Positions 50,655 to 60,260 of a stretch of 64,000 nucleotides of DNA are shown here, in pieces. Within the stretch, counting starts at the first letter, position 1, and each line of letters starts with the position of its first letter. The notes beneath the pieces were generated by a model. That model did no database searches. It was not told the origin of the DNA and saw only the letters and a list, made by a program, of their open reading frames with translations. Source of the DNA: Chitinophagaceae bacterium (GTDB taxonomy: Bacteria > Bacteroidota > Bacteroidia > Cytophagales > Cytophagaceae); assembly GCA_028288405.1 (NCBI GenBank), contig JAQBNS010000097.1, positions 1-64,000 on the forward strand. Direction: 5' to 3'. Made by a program: the position numbers and the translations under genes.

Positions 50655-52442
50655 ATGGCAGCTACTGATACAACCAAAAGAACAAGAGGCGGTGAATTCG
50701 CCATCAAGCAATTGGGTTTTAATGACGTGTTCATTCCGGAACAATTTGACGAAGAGCAAAAGATGATTGCCGGTATGGCGAAGGATTTTTTGAACGCAGA
50801 AGTAATTCCTCATTTGGATCGTATCGATAAGCAAGAGCCGGGGTTGATGGAATCCTTGATTGAAAAATCAGGTGAACTGGGTTTGTTGGGTACTTCTATT
50901 CCTGAAGCCTACGGCGGATTTGGTAAAGACTTCAATACGTCTTTGCTGATGACAGAAACAGTAGGAGCAGGACATTCATTTGCTGTGGCGTTGGCTGCAC
51001 ATACAGGGATCGGTACCTTGCCGATTTTGTATTTTGGAAATGACGCACAAAAACAAAAATATTTGCCAAAGCTTGCTACCGGTGAATGGAAGGCCAGTTA
51101 TTGTTTGACAGAACCGGGTTCAGGATCTGATGCTTTGGCGGCTAAAACAAAAGCAGTGTTGTCTGCAGACGGTAGCCATTATATTTTGAACGGACAAAAG
51201 ATGTGGATCACCAATGCGGGTTTTGCCAACGTCTTTATCGTCTTTGCACAAATCGATGGTGACAAGTTTACAGGATTCATCGTTGAAAAAGGAGAAGGTC
51301 TTACGCTAGGAAACGAAGAACATAAAATGGGGATCAAAGGATCTTCTACTCGTCAGGTGTTCTTGAGTGATTGCAAAGTGCCGAAAGAAAACTTGTTGGG
51401 AGAAATTGGAAAAGGACATTTAATCGCCTTCAACATTTTGAACATTGGTCGTATCAAGCTGGCTGCTGCTGCGATTGGCGCGAGTAAGCAGACTTCCACC
51501 TTTTCTATTCGATACGCAAAAGAAAGAATTCAATTCAAGCAACCGATTGCAAACTTCGGTGCGATACAATATAAACTAGCAGAACAAGCCATTCGTATTT
51601 ACGCTTCTGAATCGGCCATGTACCGCGCAGGTATGGACATTCACCACGAAGAAGAACGATTGATGTCAGAAGGCAAAACAGCAGAACAGGCCTTGCTTGG
51701 AGCGGCACAGGAATTTGCTATCGAATGCGCGATCCTGAAAGTGGCCGGTTCTGAAACCTTAGATTATGTGGCGGATGAAGGTGTTCAGATTTTGGGAGGT
51801 TACGGATTCTCTGCGGATTATCCGATGGATAGAGCATACCGTGATTCTCGTATCAACAGGATCTTCGAAGGAACCAATGAAATTAACCGCATGCTGATCA
51901 TGGACATGTTCCTGAAGAAAGCCATGAAAGGCGAGTTGGACCTGATGACACCGGCTATGGCCATTCAAAAAGAACTGATGGCGATTCCGGATTTCGGAGA
52001 AGAAACCGAAGGCTTATTTGCCGAAGAACACAAAGCGTTGAAGAATTTCAAAAAAGCTTTGTTGATGATTGCCGGTTCTGCTGCGCAGAAGTTCATGGAT
52101 AAATTGGCAACAGAGCAAGAGATACTCATGAACCTGGCAGACATTGCTATCAACATCTACATGGCAGAATCTGCTATCTTGCGCGCAGAAAAAGTCGCAA
52201 GTCTTAAAGGGGAAGAAGCGGCGAAGATTCAGATCCTGATGGCGAAAGTTTACACTTTTGACATGGCAGATCAAATCAACATTGCCGGTAAGAATGCGAT
52301 CAACTCGATGTCTGACGGTGACATGCAACGCATGTTGTTGATGGGCTTGAAACGTTTCACTAAAATTGCTCCACTGAATACAAGAGATGTAAGAAGAGCG
52401 ATTGCGGCGAAGTTGATTGAAGCGGATCAATACACTGCTTAA
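50655..52442 (+). CDS. fadE: Acyl-CoA dehydrogenase (FadE type)
   Basis: The 595-residue enzyme begins MAATDTTKRTRGGEFAIKQL. The ACAD fold is complete: SYCLTEPGSGSDALAAKTKAV, MWITNAGFANVFIVFAQI, YAKERIQFKQPIANFGAIQYKLA and YRDSRINRIFEGTNEINRM with the usual flavin contacts. A C-terminal helical extension of about 170 residues is typical of the long bacterial class. It oxidises acyl-CoA with FAD. It is the last gene of the set and ends in a strong terminator. Confidence 0.93.
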   Translation: MAATDTTKRTRGGEFAIKQLGFNDVFIPEQFDEEQKMIAGMAKDFLNAEVIPHLDRIDKQEPGLMESLIEKSGELGLLGTSIPEAYGGFGKDFNTSLLMTETVGAGHSFAVALAAHTGIGTLPILYFGNDAQKQKYLPKLATGEWKASYCLTEPGSGSDALAAKTKAVLSADGSHYILNGQKMWITNAGFANVFIVFAQIDGDKFTGFIVEKGEGLTLGNEEHKMGIKGSSTRQVFLSDCKVPKENLLGEIGKGHLIAFNILNIGRIKLAAAAIGASKQTSTFSIRYAKERIQFKQPIANFGAIQYKLAEQAIRIYASESAMYRAGMDIHHEEERLMSEGKTAEQALLGAAQEFAIECAILKVAGSETLDYVADEGVQILGGYGFSADYPMDRAYRDSRINRIFEGTNEINRMLIMDMFLKKAMKGELDLMTPAMAIQKELMAIPDFGEETEGLFAEEHKALKNFKKALLMIAGSAAQKFMDKLATEQEILMNLADIAINIYMAESAILRAEKVASLKGEEAAKIQILMAKVYTFDMADQINIAGKNAINSMSDGDMQRMLLMGLKRFTKIAPLNTRDVRRAIAAKLIEADQYTA

Positions 52443-52467
52443 TTTATGTAATTTCTTATTTATTAAA

Positions 52468-52501
52468 TTAAAGAAGCCCTGTCTTAACAGGGCTTCTTTA
52501 A
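52468..52501. terminator. Bidirectional terminator between fadE and the SnoaL-like gene
   Basis: A 14-bp stem (TTAAAGAAGCCCTG with CAGGGCTTCTTTAA) and a six-base loop, with A/T tails on both sides. Confidence 0.85.
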
Positions 52502-52517
52502 TAATAGTAAGGATCAA

Positions 52518-53054
52518 TTATTTTTTAGGGACTGCACCTGGTATGATATCCGGAGATAGCACTCCTGTTTGGATAAGAAATCCTAAGCGGTCCGATTGCA
52601 TGGATACTGAAACTACTTTATTATTTTTAAATTGGTAAATAGCAATGGCTTCATTCTTTACAGCTTTGTTAGTGGCGGAAATACCTTGAAAGGAGTTTTG
52701 ATGAGTACCTTGCCACACCCAGCGCACAACTACTTTGTCACTGTCTTCTAATAGGTCTTCGATTTTCCATTGTATGTCAGGAAAGGCTTCAATCAAGGGT
52801 TTAACGGTATTCTCTAGGCCTACCGGACCTTTTTCTCCTCTAACACCTGTATAATCGGCCGATACAATGTCGTTTAATAAATTGTAATTTCTTTTGTTGA
52901 GGCATTCTTCATAAAGTTTCCGAATGGTTTCTTTGTTTGAAAGTGTTTTCATAGGCCGGGTTGAAGGAGTTTTTTGAAGTGTGGGATCATTTTGAGCGGT
53001 TGCTTGAAAGCAAATTAAGCCGAGGACAATTCCTGCGATGGATCGTAGCATCAT
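52518..53054 (-). CDS. Exported SnoaL-like (NTF2-fold) polyketide-cyclase family protein
   Basis: The 178-residue protein has a signal peptide (AGIVLGLICFQATAQ) and an NTF2-like domain from about 40: NKETIRKLYEECLNKRNYNLLNDIVSADYTG, LIEAFPDIQWKIEDLLEDSDKVVVRWVWQGTHQ, NNKVVSVSMQSDRLGF. SnoaL-like proteins have cyclase or hydrolase roles or only bind ligands; the residues needed for a role cannot be assigned. Its promoter lies next to an AraC gene on the same strand. Confidence 0.82.
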   Translation of the reverse strand: MMLRSIAGIVLGLICFQATAQNDPTLQKTPSTRPMKTLSNKETIRKLYEECLNKRNYNLLNDIVSADYTGVRGEKGPVGLENTVKPLIEAFPDIQWKIEDLLEDSDKVVVRWVWQGTHQNSFQGISATNKAVKNEAIAIYQFKNNKVVSVSMQSDRLGFLIQTGVLSPDIIPGAVPKK

Positions 53055-53126
53055 GTTTTTAAGATTTAGAGTACAGTGTAAAACTACCTGCGATCGAGAG
53101 AAAAGGATAGTAAAAAATCAGTGATT

Positions 53127-53900
53127 TTACCAGGTGGCTTCCTGACGAAAAAAAGCGGAAGGTGTAAGCCCTGTAAAAGATTTAAAATCTTTGTTGAAAT
53201 GAGTTTGGTCGAAATACCCCGCATCGTAAGCAGTTTCAGCGAGTGTGCCTGATGTTGAATGAGTAGCAATAATATGTTTTAATCGGACGATAGATGCAAA
53301 GTGCTTTGGACTCGTGCCAATTGATTTTCTAAACCGCTTTTCAAAAGCATCCTGACTTATACATAATAGAGAGGCCAGTGAATATATGCTAAGGATACCC
53401 TGATGTTTTTTTATAGTTTGAATGGCTTGCAAAACAAGTGGGTCAAGCACATGACGTTTGAGTTGTGCAGTTAGAAAATATTCCATGCACTTGAATCGTT
53501 CGTTGTTTGTCTTTGATTGGTAAATTTTTTCTTCGATTTCTTCGATTTCTTTTTTACAAAAAAACTCTTCCATGGAAATACTTTGCCCAAACAAATGATG
53601 CATAGGAGCTTTGAAAAAAGCAGATGGACCTGCTTCCGTAAATAATACCAACAGAGTAGCAGAGCCTGCGGCATAGTTCATAATCCGGGAAGATTTTCTG
53701 ATTCCGGTAATGACTTGCGAAGGCAGGGTAAATTCTCCACTTGAATCTGTAAAGGTTACCATACCACGCAAGCGGAAAGCCATGACCAAAGCCGTATCTG
53801 GCAGGATTCTGTTATTCATGCCTTGTTCACTTTCAATCAGAAGAAAAGCTTTGATGAAAGGTTTTAATGCGTCGCAGGGAATATAACGGTCGATTTTCAT
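53127..53900 (-). CDS. AraC-family transcriptional regulator
   Basis: The 257-residue protein has an N-terminal sensing domain (about 1-150) and an AraC double helix-turn-helix: LSIYSLASLLCISQDAFEKRF near 175-195 and LAETAYDAGYFDQTHFNKDFKSFTGLTPSAF near the C-terminus. The ATG at 53900 gives MKIDRYIPCDALK; an in-frame ATG at 53915 adds five residues. It sits upstream of the SnoaL-like gene on the same strand, which it may control. Confidence 0.9.
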   Translation of the reverse strand: MKIDRYIPCDALKPFIKAFLLIESEQGMNNRILPDTALVMAFRLRGMVTFTDSSGEFTLPSQVITGIRKSSRIMNYAAGSATLLVLFTEAGPSAFFKAPMHHLFGQSISMEEFFCKKEIEEIEEKIYQSKTNNERFKCMEYFLTAQLKRHVLDPLVLQAIQTIKKHQGILSIYSLASLLCISQDAFEKRFRKSIGTSPKHFASIVRLKHIIATHSTSGTLAETAYDAGYFDQTHFNKDFKSFTGLTPSAFFRQEATW

Positions 53901-54216
53901 ACGCAGTAAAATCATTTTCCAGACTAAGATAAAAAAACTTCAACTATATATTTACTGCGTGACGGGTAAAATAACAGGATCTTCGGAAGGATAAGCAGGC
54001 AATATGTTTAGTAGAATTAATGGAGAAAAGCTGTCTGCTATAACCTGCATTATCACTTGAGCAAAAGTAGGGCAATAATTTCTTTCATAAGTAGTTAAGT
54101 GGCTAAAATGGTACATATCATGTGAAAAAAGAGACATGATTATACCTTTTTACTGACAATAACGTTAACTTTGTACTCTCGAATGCGCAAGCATCATCCG
54201 AATTTAAATCCGCAAC
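53901..54216. other. Gap before the desaturase gene
   Basis: Apart from the promoter element noted separately, the 316 bases hold only a minus-strand frame of 61 codons (53952-54137), which has no family and no promoter and is not called. Confidence 0.4.
54166..54173 (+). promoter_or_regulatory. TAnnTTTG -7 element of the desaturase gene
   Basis: TAACTTTG lies 43 bases before the ATG at 54217. The -33 region is a weak T-run. Confidence 0.45.
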
Positions 54217-55329
54217 ATGTCTTTCGTTAAATTAAGATTCATCGACAAAAACAAGTCTCAGTTTTTCGCTACGGTAAGAAGTAGAGTCGATCAGTATTTT
54301 GAAGAAAAAGGTATTTCGAAAAAAGCCAACGGACTGATGGTTTTCAAATCAGTTTTCTACCTGGGTACATTCTTTATCTTTTATGGTTTGATTTTATCAA
54401 ATCAGTTTGAGCCCTGGACAATGTTCTATATGGCTCTTGGTATGGGAGCCTTTGCTGCCTTTATTGGTTTTAACGTCGCACACGACGCTATTCACGGAGC
54501 TTACAGCTCAAACGACAATGTGAACGAAGCCATTGCTATGTTCTTTAATTTACTGGGAGCAAATGTGTATGTATGGAAAGTGACACACAATGTTGTACAC
54601 CATACTTACACCAACATTCCTGGCCATGACGAAGACATTGAAATTGCTCCGGGTTTATTAAGAGTTACCGACCACGACAAATTAAAACCACACTATAAGT
54701 ACCAACACTTTTATGGTTTCTTCTTGTACTGCCTGGCAAGTTTGTCCTGGGTATTCAGAAAAGATTATGTGAAGTTCTTTAAGGAACGCATCGGTCAAAC
54801 CGATAACTCTATGCCTCCGAAAGCAGAGATCTATAAATTGTTCTTCTTTAAAATTCTATACTACATCATGTTCATCATCATTCCATTGATTGTATTGGAT
54901 GTTACCTGGTGGCAATTTGTAATCGGCTTTGTGTGCATGCACTTTGTAGAAGGTGCTGTATTGGGTTTAGTATTTCAATTGGCTCATTTGGTAGAGAGCA
55001 CAGAATTGATCGATGCCAATGAAGAGGGAAACATTGAAGAAGCCTGGGCAATCCATCAAATGCAAACTACGGCTAATTTCGGTTCACGCAGTTTCATTAC
55101 TACCTGGTTATGCGGTGGTCTGAATATGCAGGTAGAACATCACCTCTTCCCGAAGATTTGTCACATTCACTATCCAAAGATCTCTTCTATCGTGCGTGAA
55201 ACAGCGATAGAGTTTGGCGTACCGTACCATGACAACACCAGTTTTTTCACTGCATTGAAGTCGCATTATAAGGTATTGAAACATTATGGAGCAGATGCTT
55301 TGGCTCAAAGCAAGTTCGCACAGGCTTAA
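54217..55329 (+). CDS. Membrane fatty acid desaturase
   Basis: The 370-residue protein has the three histidine boxes of front-end/acyl-lipid desaturases: H89-D-A-I-H93, H124-N-V-V-H128-H129 and QVEHH near 305-309. Several membrane spans lie between (FYLGTFFIFYGLILSN, YYIMFIIIPLIVLDV). The last box QxxHH is typical of front-end desaturases and of the linoleoyl-CoA desaturase group. It introduces a cis double bond using a di-iron centre and an electron donor that is not encoded nearby. It is single and followed by a very long palindrome. Confidence 0.9.
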   Translation: MSFVKLRFIDKNKSQFFATVRSRVDQYFEEKGISKKANGLMVFKSVFYLGTFFIFYGLILSNQFEPWTMFYMALGMGAFAAFIGFNVAHDAIHGAYSSNDNVNEAIAMFFNLLGANVYVWKVTHNVVHHTYTNIPGHDEDIEIAPGLLRVTDHDKLKPHYKYQHFYGFFLYCLASLSWVFRKDYVKFFKERIGQTDNSMPPKAEIYKLFFFKILYYIMFIIIPLIVLDVTWWQFVIGFVCMHFVEGAVLGLVFQLAHLVESTELIDANEEGNIEEAWAIHQMQTTANFGSRSFITTWLCGGLNMQVEHHLFPKICHIHYPKISSIVRETAIEFGVPYHDNTSFFTALKSHYKVLKHYGADALAQSKFAQA

Positions 55330-55343
55330 AACGGCTTGAAGCA

Positions 55344-55409
55344 CATTTTCATACCAAAAAAAGAAGGCTTTCTGGTACCAGAAAGCCTTCTTTTTTTGGT
55401 ATGAAAATG
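55344..55409. terminator. 66-bp perfect palindrome terminator
   Basis: The 33-base arm 55344-55376 (starting CATTTTCATACC) is followed at once by its exact reverse complement (55377-55409). In RNA it makes a very stable hairpin with a central T-run; it starts 15 bases after the desaturase stop. Confidence 0.9.
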
Positions 55410-55767
55410 CAAATCGGGTATGTATGATTAGTCGGAAAAACAGAAAAAAAGTAAGATGTTATTTAAAACAGTAATCTGTTTTATAGCATTTTAAATCTGT
55501 CTACGTTGCCACTTTTTTTGGTTACTAAGTGTAACATTTGACTTTTTTAGCGCTAAAAAAGGTTTTTAAACAACACGAATGCAGATGTGCGACATTCTCC
55601 AACAAATGTTCTTTTACTTCGATCAGCGCCATATTTTATTCGATTAGCCTTTAGGTTTTACATAAACACACTGATTTTAAGATAAAGCAGGAACAAACAT
55701 AAAGAACACACCTTCGTAGAATTCCAAGCTTTAATTTTTAGAATTATTCTTTTAAAACCAGATTGGA
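55410..55767. other. Gap with short dyads before the long beta-helix gene
   Basis: No coding frame is convincing. TAAAACAG-taat-CTGTTTTA (55464-55483) is a hairpin, and CTTTTTTAGC followed by GCTAAAAAAG (55542-55561) is a perfect 20-bp palindrome. No clear TAnnTTTG element was found for the 55768 gene. Confidence 0.4.
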
Positions 55768-58700
55768 ATGAGAACAACGTTTTTTTATGCGATGAGCATA
55801 GTGTTTTTGCTATGTACGAATGAGCTTAGAGCAGCCATCTATACAGTAGACAATATTGCTGATACGGACAATGCGGCTGCTTATACGGCAGGTGACGGAA
55901 CCAATACGTTAAGGAAGTGTATGCGTTTGGCAAATGCAGGAGCAGTGTCGACCGATAACATCAATTTTAACTTGCCCAGTCCCTTTACCATCACCCTTAC
56001 TACGACCTCCCTTATCTTTACGCAGCCGGTCATCATTGATGGTTATACCCAACCGGGAGCTTCAGCGGGCAACCTGATTGTACAAGTGAAAAGTACGGTC
56101 ACCGGAATTCCAATCTTTCGTTTTAATACCGGTTCATCGGGCAGTACAGTAAAGGGTATTGTCCTATATACTAACAACGGAAACAATACAGGTATATATG
56201 CGACCAGCGGAACAACCAACCATGTCTTTTCAGGAAACTATATCGGAACAAATGCAGGGGGTACCGCTATGGGTGGAACAACCGCCATGCAATATGGTAT
56301 TGACCTGGATGGCTCTACCGACTGCGTCATCGGAGGAACGTCCGGTGCGTTGACACGCAATGTTATTTCGGCTTGTTCTAATTTTGCTATCCGTGTGAGG
56401 AATACATCAGACAGAACAACGATACAAGGCAATTACATTGGTACGACCGCTTCCGGAAATGCCGTACTGGCGAATAGTAACAACGGTATTGACATCAGCA
56501 GTTCCAATGTACAAGTGATCGGTGGGAGTGTCTATGGCGCAAGAAATATTATTTGCGGCAACACGGTAGGTCTCAATGTTTCCACTTGTGCAACATTGAC
56601 CATTAAAGGAAATTTCATCGGACTGGGAGCTGACGGCCTCACCGCTATAGCGAATACAGGTCAAGGTATCAGAATACAAAACATAACTTCTGCTATTACG
56701 ATCGGTGGTCCATTAAAGCAAGAGCGCAATGTGATCGGATCCAATGGAAACGATGGCATCAATGTTACCGGTACAATCACAGGTATTACGATCCAGAACA
56801 ATTACATTGGTTTTGACTCCACAGGACTCGTTTCAAAACCCAATGCCAACGAGGGCATTGACATTACTAATGCCAGCACAGTGCTTATCGGAGGATCTGC
56901 TTATAACCTGCGTAACGTCATTGGAAACAACGTGGGTGTCGGCGTAAAGCTTTCAACCTGTACCGTTTCCTCAGTCATCAAAGGCAACTTCATTGGTCTG
57001 GCTGCAAACGGCACAACAGCTGCCGGCAATACCAGTCAGGGTATTAATATTGCAACAGCAGTGGCTGTAACGGTTGGAGGGTCATTGACTCCTGAAAGAA
57101 ACATTATTTCTTCCAACGGAAACGACGGTATTAACATGAGTGGAACAATCACTGGTGTTACCATTCAAAATAATTACATAGGCTTTGATTCATTAGGTAC
57201 GACCGCAAGGGGCAATAATGCAGACGGTATCGATCTTACGAATGCCAGCACGATAGTAATAGGCGGATCTAGTTACAATCTCCGCAACGTGATCGGCAAT
57301 TGCACTCAGGTGGGACTTAGAATGTCCAACAGCACAGTGTCTGCCGTTATCAAAGGCAACTTTATCGGCTTAGCGAGAAACGGCGCAACAGCTCCCAATG
57401 GCGGCAATGGTGTGCAGAGTAGTACAGCGGTCGCAATGACCATTGGAGGGCCCTTGTTGGCAGAAAGAAATGTAGTAGGATCGAATACCGGTGATGGCTT
57501 TAACCTGAGTGCTACAACGGGCTTAACCATTCAGAACAATTACATAGGCTTTGATACCACAGGTTTAGTAGCAAGGAATAATACCAGTGACGGCATAAGA
57601 ATAACCGGAGCAACCAGCACGGTGTTGGTCGGAGGCTCTGCTTACAACCTTCGTAATGTCATAGGGAATAACGGGAATGACGGCTTGCGCATCAGTAATG
57701 CGACTGTTTCCACTATTGTCAAAGGAAACTTTATCGGCTTAGCCGTAAACGGCAGTACAGCCGCACCAAACAACAACAGTGGAATGGAGATCAATAACAC
57801 GACAAACGTTACGATCGGAGGCCCTCTTCTGCCGGAACGCAATCTCGTTTCATCCAATGCACAACGGGGAATCACGCTGAACACCTCTACTCCTGTCGTG
57901 ATTCAAAACAATTATGTAGGACTGGATTCTACCGGACTTGTAGCCAAAGGTAATTTGCAAAGAGGGATCAGTGTTTCCGTAGCGGCGAGTTTGACGATAG
58001 GCGGAACCTCTTTCAATCTTAGAAATGTGGTGGCCAACAACGGGCAAGTGGGAATTGCTTTTGATAATTCTCCCAATGCGATTGTCAAAGGAAACTTCAT
58101 CGGTCTGGCAAAGAATGGAACGACGGCCATGGGCAATGGCAATCAGGGCTTGCTTGTTTCCAACAGCAATACCACGACGATTGGAGGATCAACATTGGCC
58201 GAACGAAATGTGATCTCTTCCAATTTACAACGAGGGGTAGAAATCAATAACTCAAACAATGTGACCTTTGTCAATAACTATGTGGGTGTTGACTCTACCG
58301 GTTCTTTGATACGGGGAAACATTCAGGCAGGTGTGGCCTTTTCCGCTTGTACGAGCGCAGTAGTAGGAGGTACGTCGGTCAACTTACGCAACATTATTTC
58401 CAACAATGGGTTTGATGGTTTACGGATAGACAATTCACCTACTCCTATTGTACAAGGAAATTATATAGGAGTGGATGTAACAGGCTTGCTTGATTTTGGA
58501 AATGGAGAAAACGGTGTTAACGTTTTCAATGCAGGCGTCGCTACCATTGGCGGTAGTACGTACAGCGCAAGAAATATCATAAGCGGCAACGGTCAGGATG
58601 GAATTATTTTACACGACAACTGCGGCGGTTCTATCATTAAAGCCAACTTCTGTGGCGTTGGAAAAGACGGAGTCACCGTGATCGGTAACCACGACAGCGG

Positions 58701-60117
58701 GATTCGAATTTATGGGAACACCACTTCTAATGGTATCTTCATTGGCGGTTCTTTGTATGCAGAAAGAAATATTGCTACGGGAAATGGTTTTCCTTCTACC
58801 AATTTGTCGAGAGACGGGATTCGTATTGAAGGCAACGCCAGCAACCACATCATCAAAGGGAATTATTGCGGTACAGATTCTACCGGTACCATTGCCATTG
58901 GAAATGAATGGGCGGGTCTTTCTTTGAACGAAGTGAGTAACGCCATCGTAGGAGGCACGGGCACTTACGAGGGTAACATCTGTGCAGCCAATACACACGA
59001 AGGCATGTATTTGAGGAACGCAGTGAACCTGACCATTACCGGAAACTTTGTAGGGACAGATAAAACGGGAACCCTGGATATGGGGAACGGAGAATTTGGT
59101 ATCAACGTGAGACAAATCAGTTTGAACAATACCATAGGTGGCAATACACCGGCCCTGCAAAACATTGTCGCGTATACGAAAGCCGATGCTGTAGACAGTT
59201 CCGGTACCGGAGTGTATGTGGAGTACAGATCGCAATACAACAGGATTGTGCGCAATAAAATTTATTGCAACGCGGGCTTAGGTATTGCAGTGGCGACTTT
59301 AGGAAACGAAGGCATACTTGCTCCAATGGTGACAACAGCTACTGCCAATTCCGTAAGTGGTACGGGAAGTATAGACGGAGATTCGATTCATGTATACCAC
59401 ACCAATGTTTCCGGTGGAGGGTGCGATTGTGAAGGAGAAACATTCATTGGAGCGACCATTGTATCCGGCGGTACCTGGTCGATTACACACGGCTTGAATT
59501 ATTCCATACCGACAGCCTACGATGTGACGGCGACAGAAACAACAGCGAACAAAAGCACGTCTCAGTTTTCTGTTTGTAATGCGGCCCTGCCGGTAGAATT
59601 TATATCCTTTACCGTTAAGAAATTTTCTGATCGTAACATTGCCATTCAATGGTCCACCGGATGGGAACAGAACAGCAGTTATTTTTTAGTAGAAAGAAAA
59701 AATGAAAAAGGCGAATTTGAATCCATCGCGAGAGTAAGCGGCAGAGGAAATGTTCAGGGCTTATCCAATTATGCGGCAGAAGATCAAAATCCTTTAATCG
59801 GCATGAACTATTACCGCATCCGGCAAGTGGATGTGGACGGACATTCTACCACTACCGCCATCCGGGCGATACAAGTGGACGGAGACGGCTTGCAAATTTT
59901 GTTGACGGCGGAAGGAGTAGGAATTACTTCACCGGTATCAACAACAGCAACGTTAGGCATCTATTCCGAACTGGGACAGGAACTGGTACAAAAACAAATT
60001 CAATTGAATGCTAACACCTACTACCCTGTTTCTATTGGTTTGCAGAACGGCATCTATTTGTTCTACGTGTCTACGCTGGAAAAAAGTGTTTGGAAGAAGG
60101 TGCCGGTGAGGCAGTAG
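55768..60117 (+). CDS. Very long secreted parallel beta-helix protein with T9SS-type C-terminus
   Basis: The 1449-residue protein has a signal peptide (AMSIVFLLCTNELRAA), then a beta-helix of about 1150 residues, built of alternating units. One kind reads NNYIGFDSTGL...GGSAYNLRNVIGNN, the other KGNFIGLAANGTTA...GGPLLPERNVISSNG. From about 1270 (LPVEFISFTVKK) comes the domain before the sorting region, and the last 80 residues are sorting-domain-like but lack a clear PNP motif. The function is probably adhesion or polysaccharide binding. It is a longer relative of the protein at 14019. Confidence 0.88.
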   Translation: MRTTFFYAMSIVFLLCTNELRAAIYTVDNIADTDNAAAYTAGDGTNTLRKCMRLANAGAVSTDNINFNLPSPFTITLTTTSLIFTQPVIIDGYTQPGASAGNLIVQVKSTVTGIPIFRFNTGSSGSTVKGIVLYTNNGNNTGIYATSGTTNHVFSGNYIGTNAGGTAMGGTTAMQYGIDLDGSTDCVIGGTSGALTRNVISACSNFAIRVRNTSDRTTIQGNYIGTTASGNAVLANSNNGIDISSSNVQVIGGSVYGARNIICGNTVGLNVSTCATLTIKGNFIGLGADGLTAIANTGQGIRIQNITSAITIGGPLKQERNVIGSNGNDGINVTGTITGITIQNNYIGFDSTGLVSKPNANEGIDITNASTVLIGGSAYNLRNVIGNNVGVGVKLSTCTVSSVIKGNFIGLAANGTTAAGNTSQGINIATAVAVTVGGSLTPERNIISSNGNDGINMSGTITGVTIQNNYIGFDSLGTTARGNNADGIDLTNASTIVIGGSSYNLRNVIGNCTQVGLRMSNSTVSAVIKGNFIGLARNGATAPNGGNGVQSSTAVAMTIGGPLLAERNVVGSNTGDGFNLSATTGLTIQNNYIGFDTTGLVARNNTSDGIRITGATSTVLVGGSAYNLRNVIGNNGNDGLRISNATVSTIVKGNFIGLAVNGSTAAPNNNSGMEINNTTNVTIGGPLLPERNLVSSNAQRGITLNTSTPVVIQNNYVGLDSTGLVAKGNLQRGISVSVAASLTIGGTSFNLRNVVANNGQVGIAFDNSPNAIVKGNFIGLAKNGTTAMGNGNQGLLVSNSNTTTIGGSTLAERNVISSNLQRGVEINNSNNVTFVNNYVGVDSTGSLIRGNIQAGVAFSACTSAVVGGTSVNLRNIISNNGFDGLRIDNSPTPIVQGNYIGVDVTGLLDFGNGENGVNVFNAGVATIGGSTYSARNIISGNGQDGIILHDNCGGSIIKANFCGVGKDGVTVIGNHDSGIRIYGNTTSNGIFIGGSLYAERNIATGNGFPSTNLSRDGIRIEGNASNHIIKGNYCGTDSTGTIAIGNEWAGLSLNEVSNAIVGGTGTYEGNICAANTHEGMYLRNAVNLTITGNFVGTDKTGTLDMGNGEFGINVRQISLNNTIGGNTPALQNIVAYTKADAVDSSGTGVYVEYRSQYNRIVRNKIYCNAGLGIAVATLGNEGILAPMVTTATANSVSGTGSIDGDSIHVYHTNVSGGGCDCEGETFIGATIVSGGTWSITHGLNYSIPTAYDVTATETTANKSTSQFSVCNAALPVEFISFTVKKFSDRNIAIQWSTGWEQNSSYFLVERKNEKGEFESIARVSGRGNVQGLSNYAAEDQNPLIGMNYYRIRQVDVDGHSTTTAIRAIQVDGDGLQILLTAEGVGITSPVSTTATLGIYSELGQELVQKQIQLNANTYYPVSIGLQNGIYLFYVSTLEKSVWKKVPVRQ
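56791..58450 (+). repeat. Internal tandem repeats of 366-372 bp
   Basis: The segment coding IQNNY (or FVNNY) recurs at 56791, 57163, 57529, 57901 and 58267, spaced 372, 366, 372 and 366. Each unit is two beta-helix modules of about 61-62 residues. Confidence 0.85.
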
Positions 60118-60260
60118 AGTGATCGGATAGGTTTTTTGTTAATAAAGGAATAACACAGCAGCAATCAGACAAAAAAGAAGTTTAGTATTCAGATTTTAAC
60201 CTTTAGCTCAATAAGGTGGATTTTTTATTTTTATACGACTTACTTTTTAATGGATCAATA

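Noticed and set aside
53952-54137. Minus-strand frame of 61 codons
   Set aside because: No recognised family, no promoter or ribosome site, and it lies in the promoter region of the desaturase gene.
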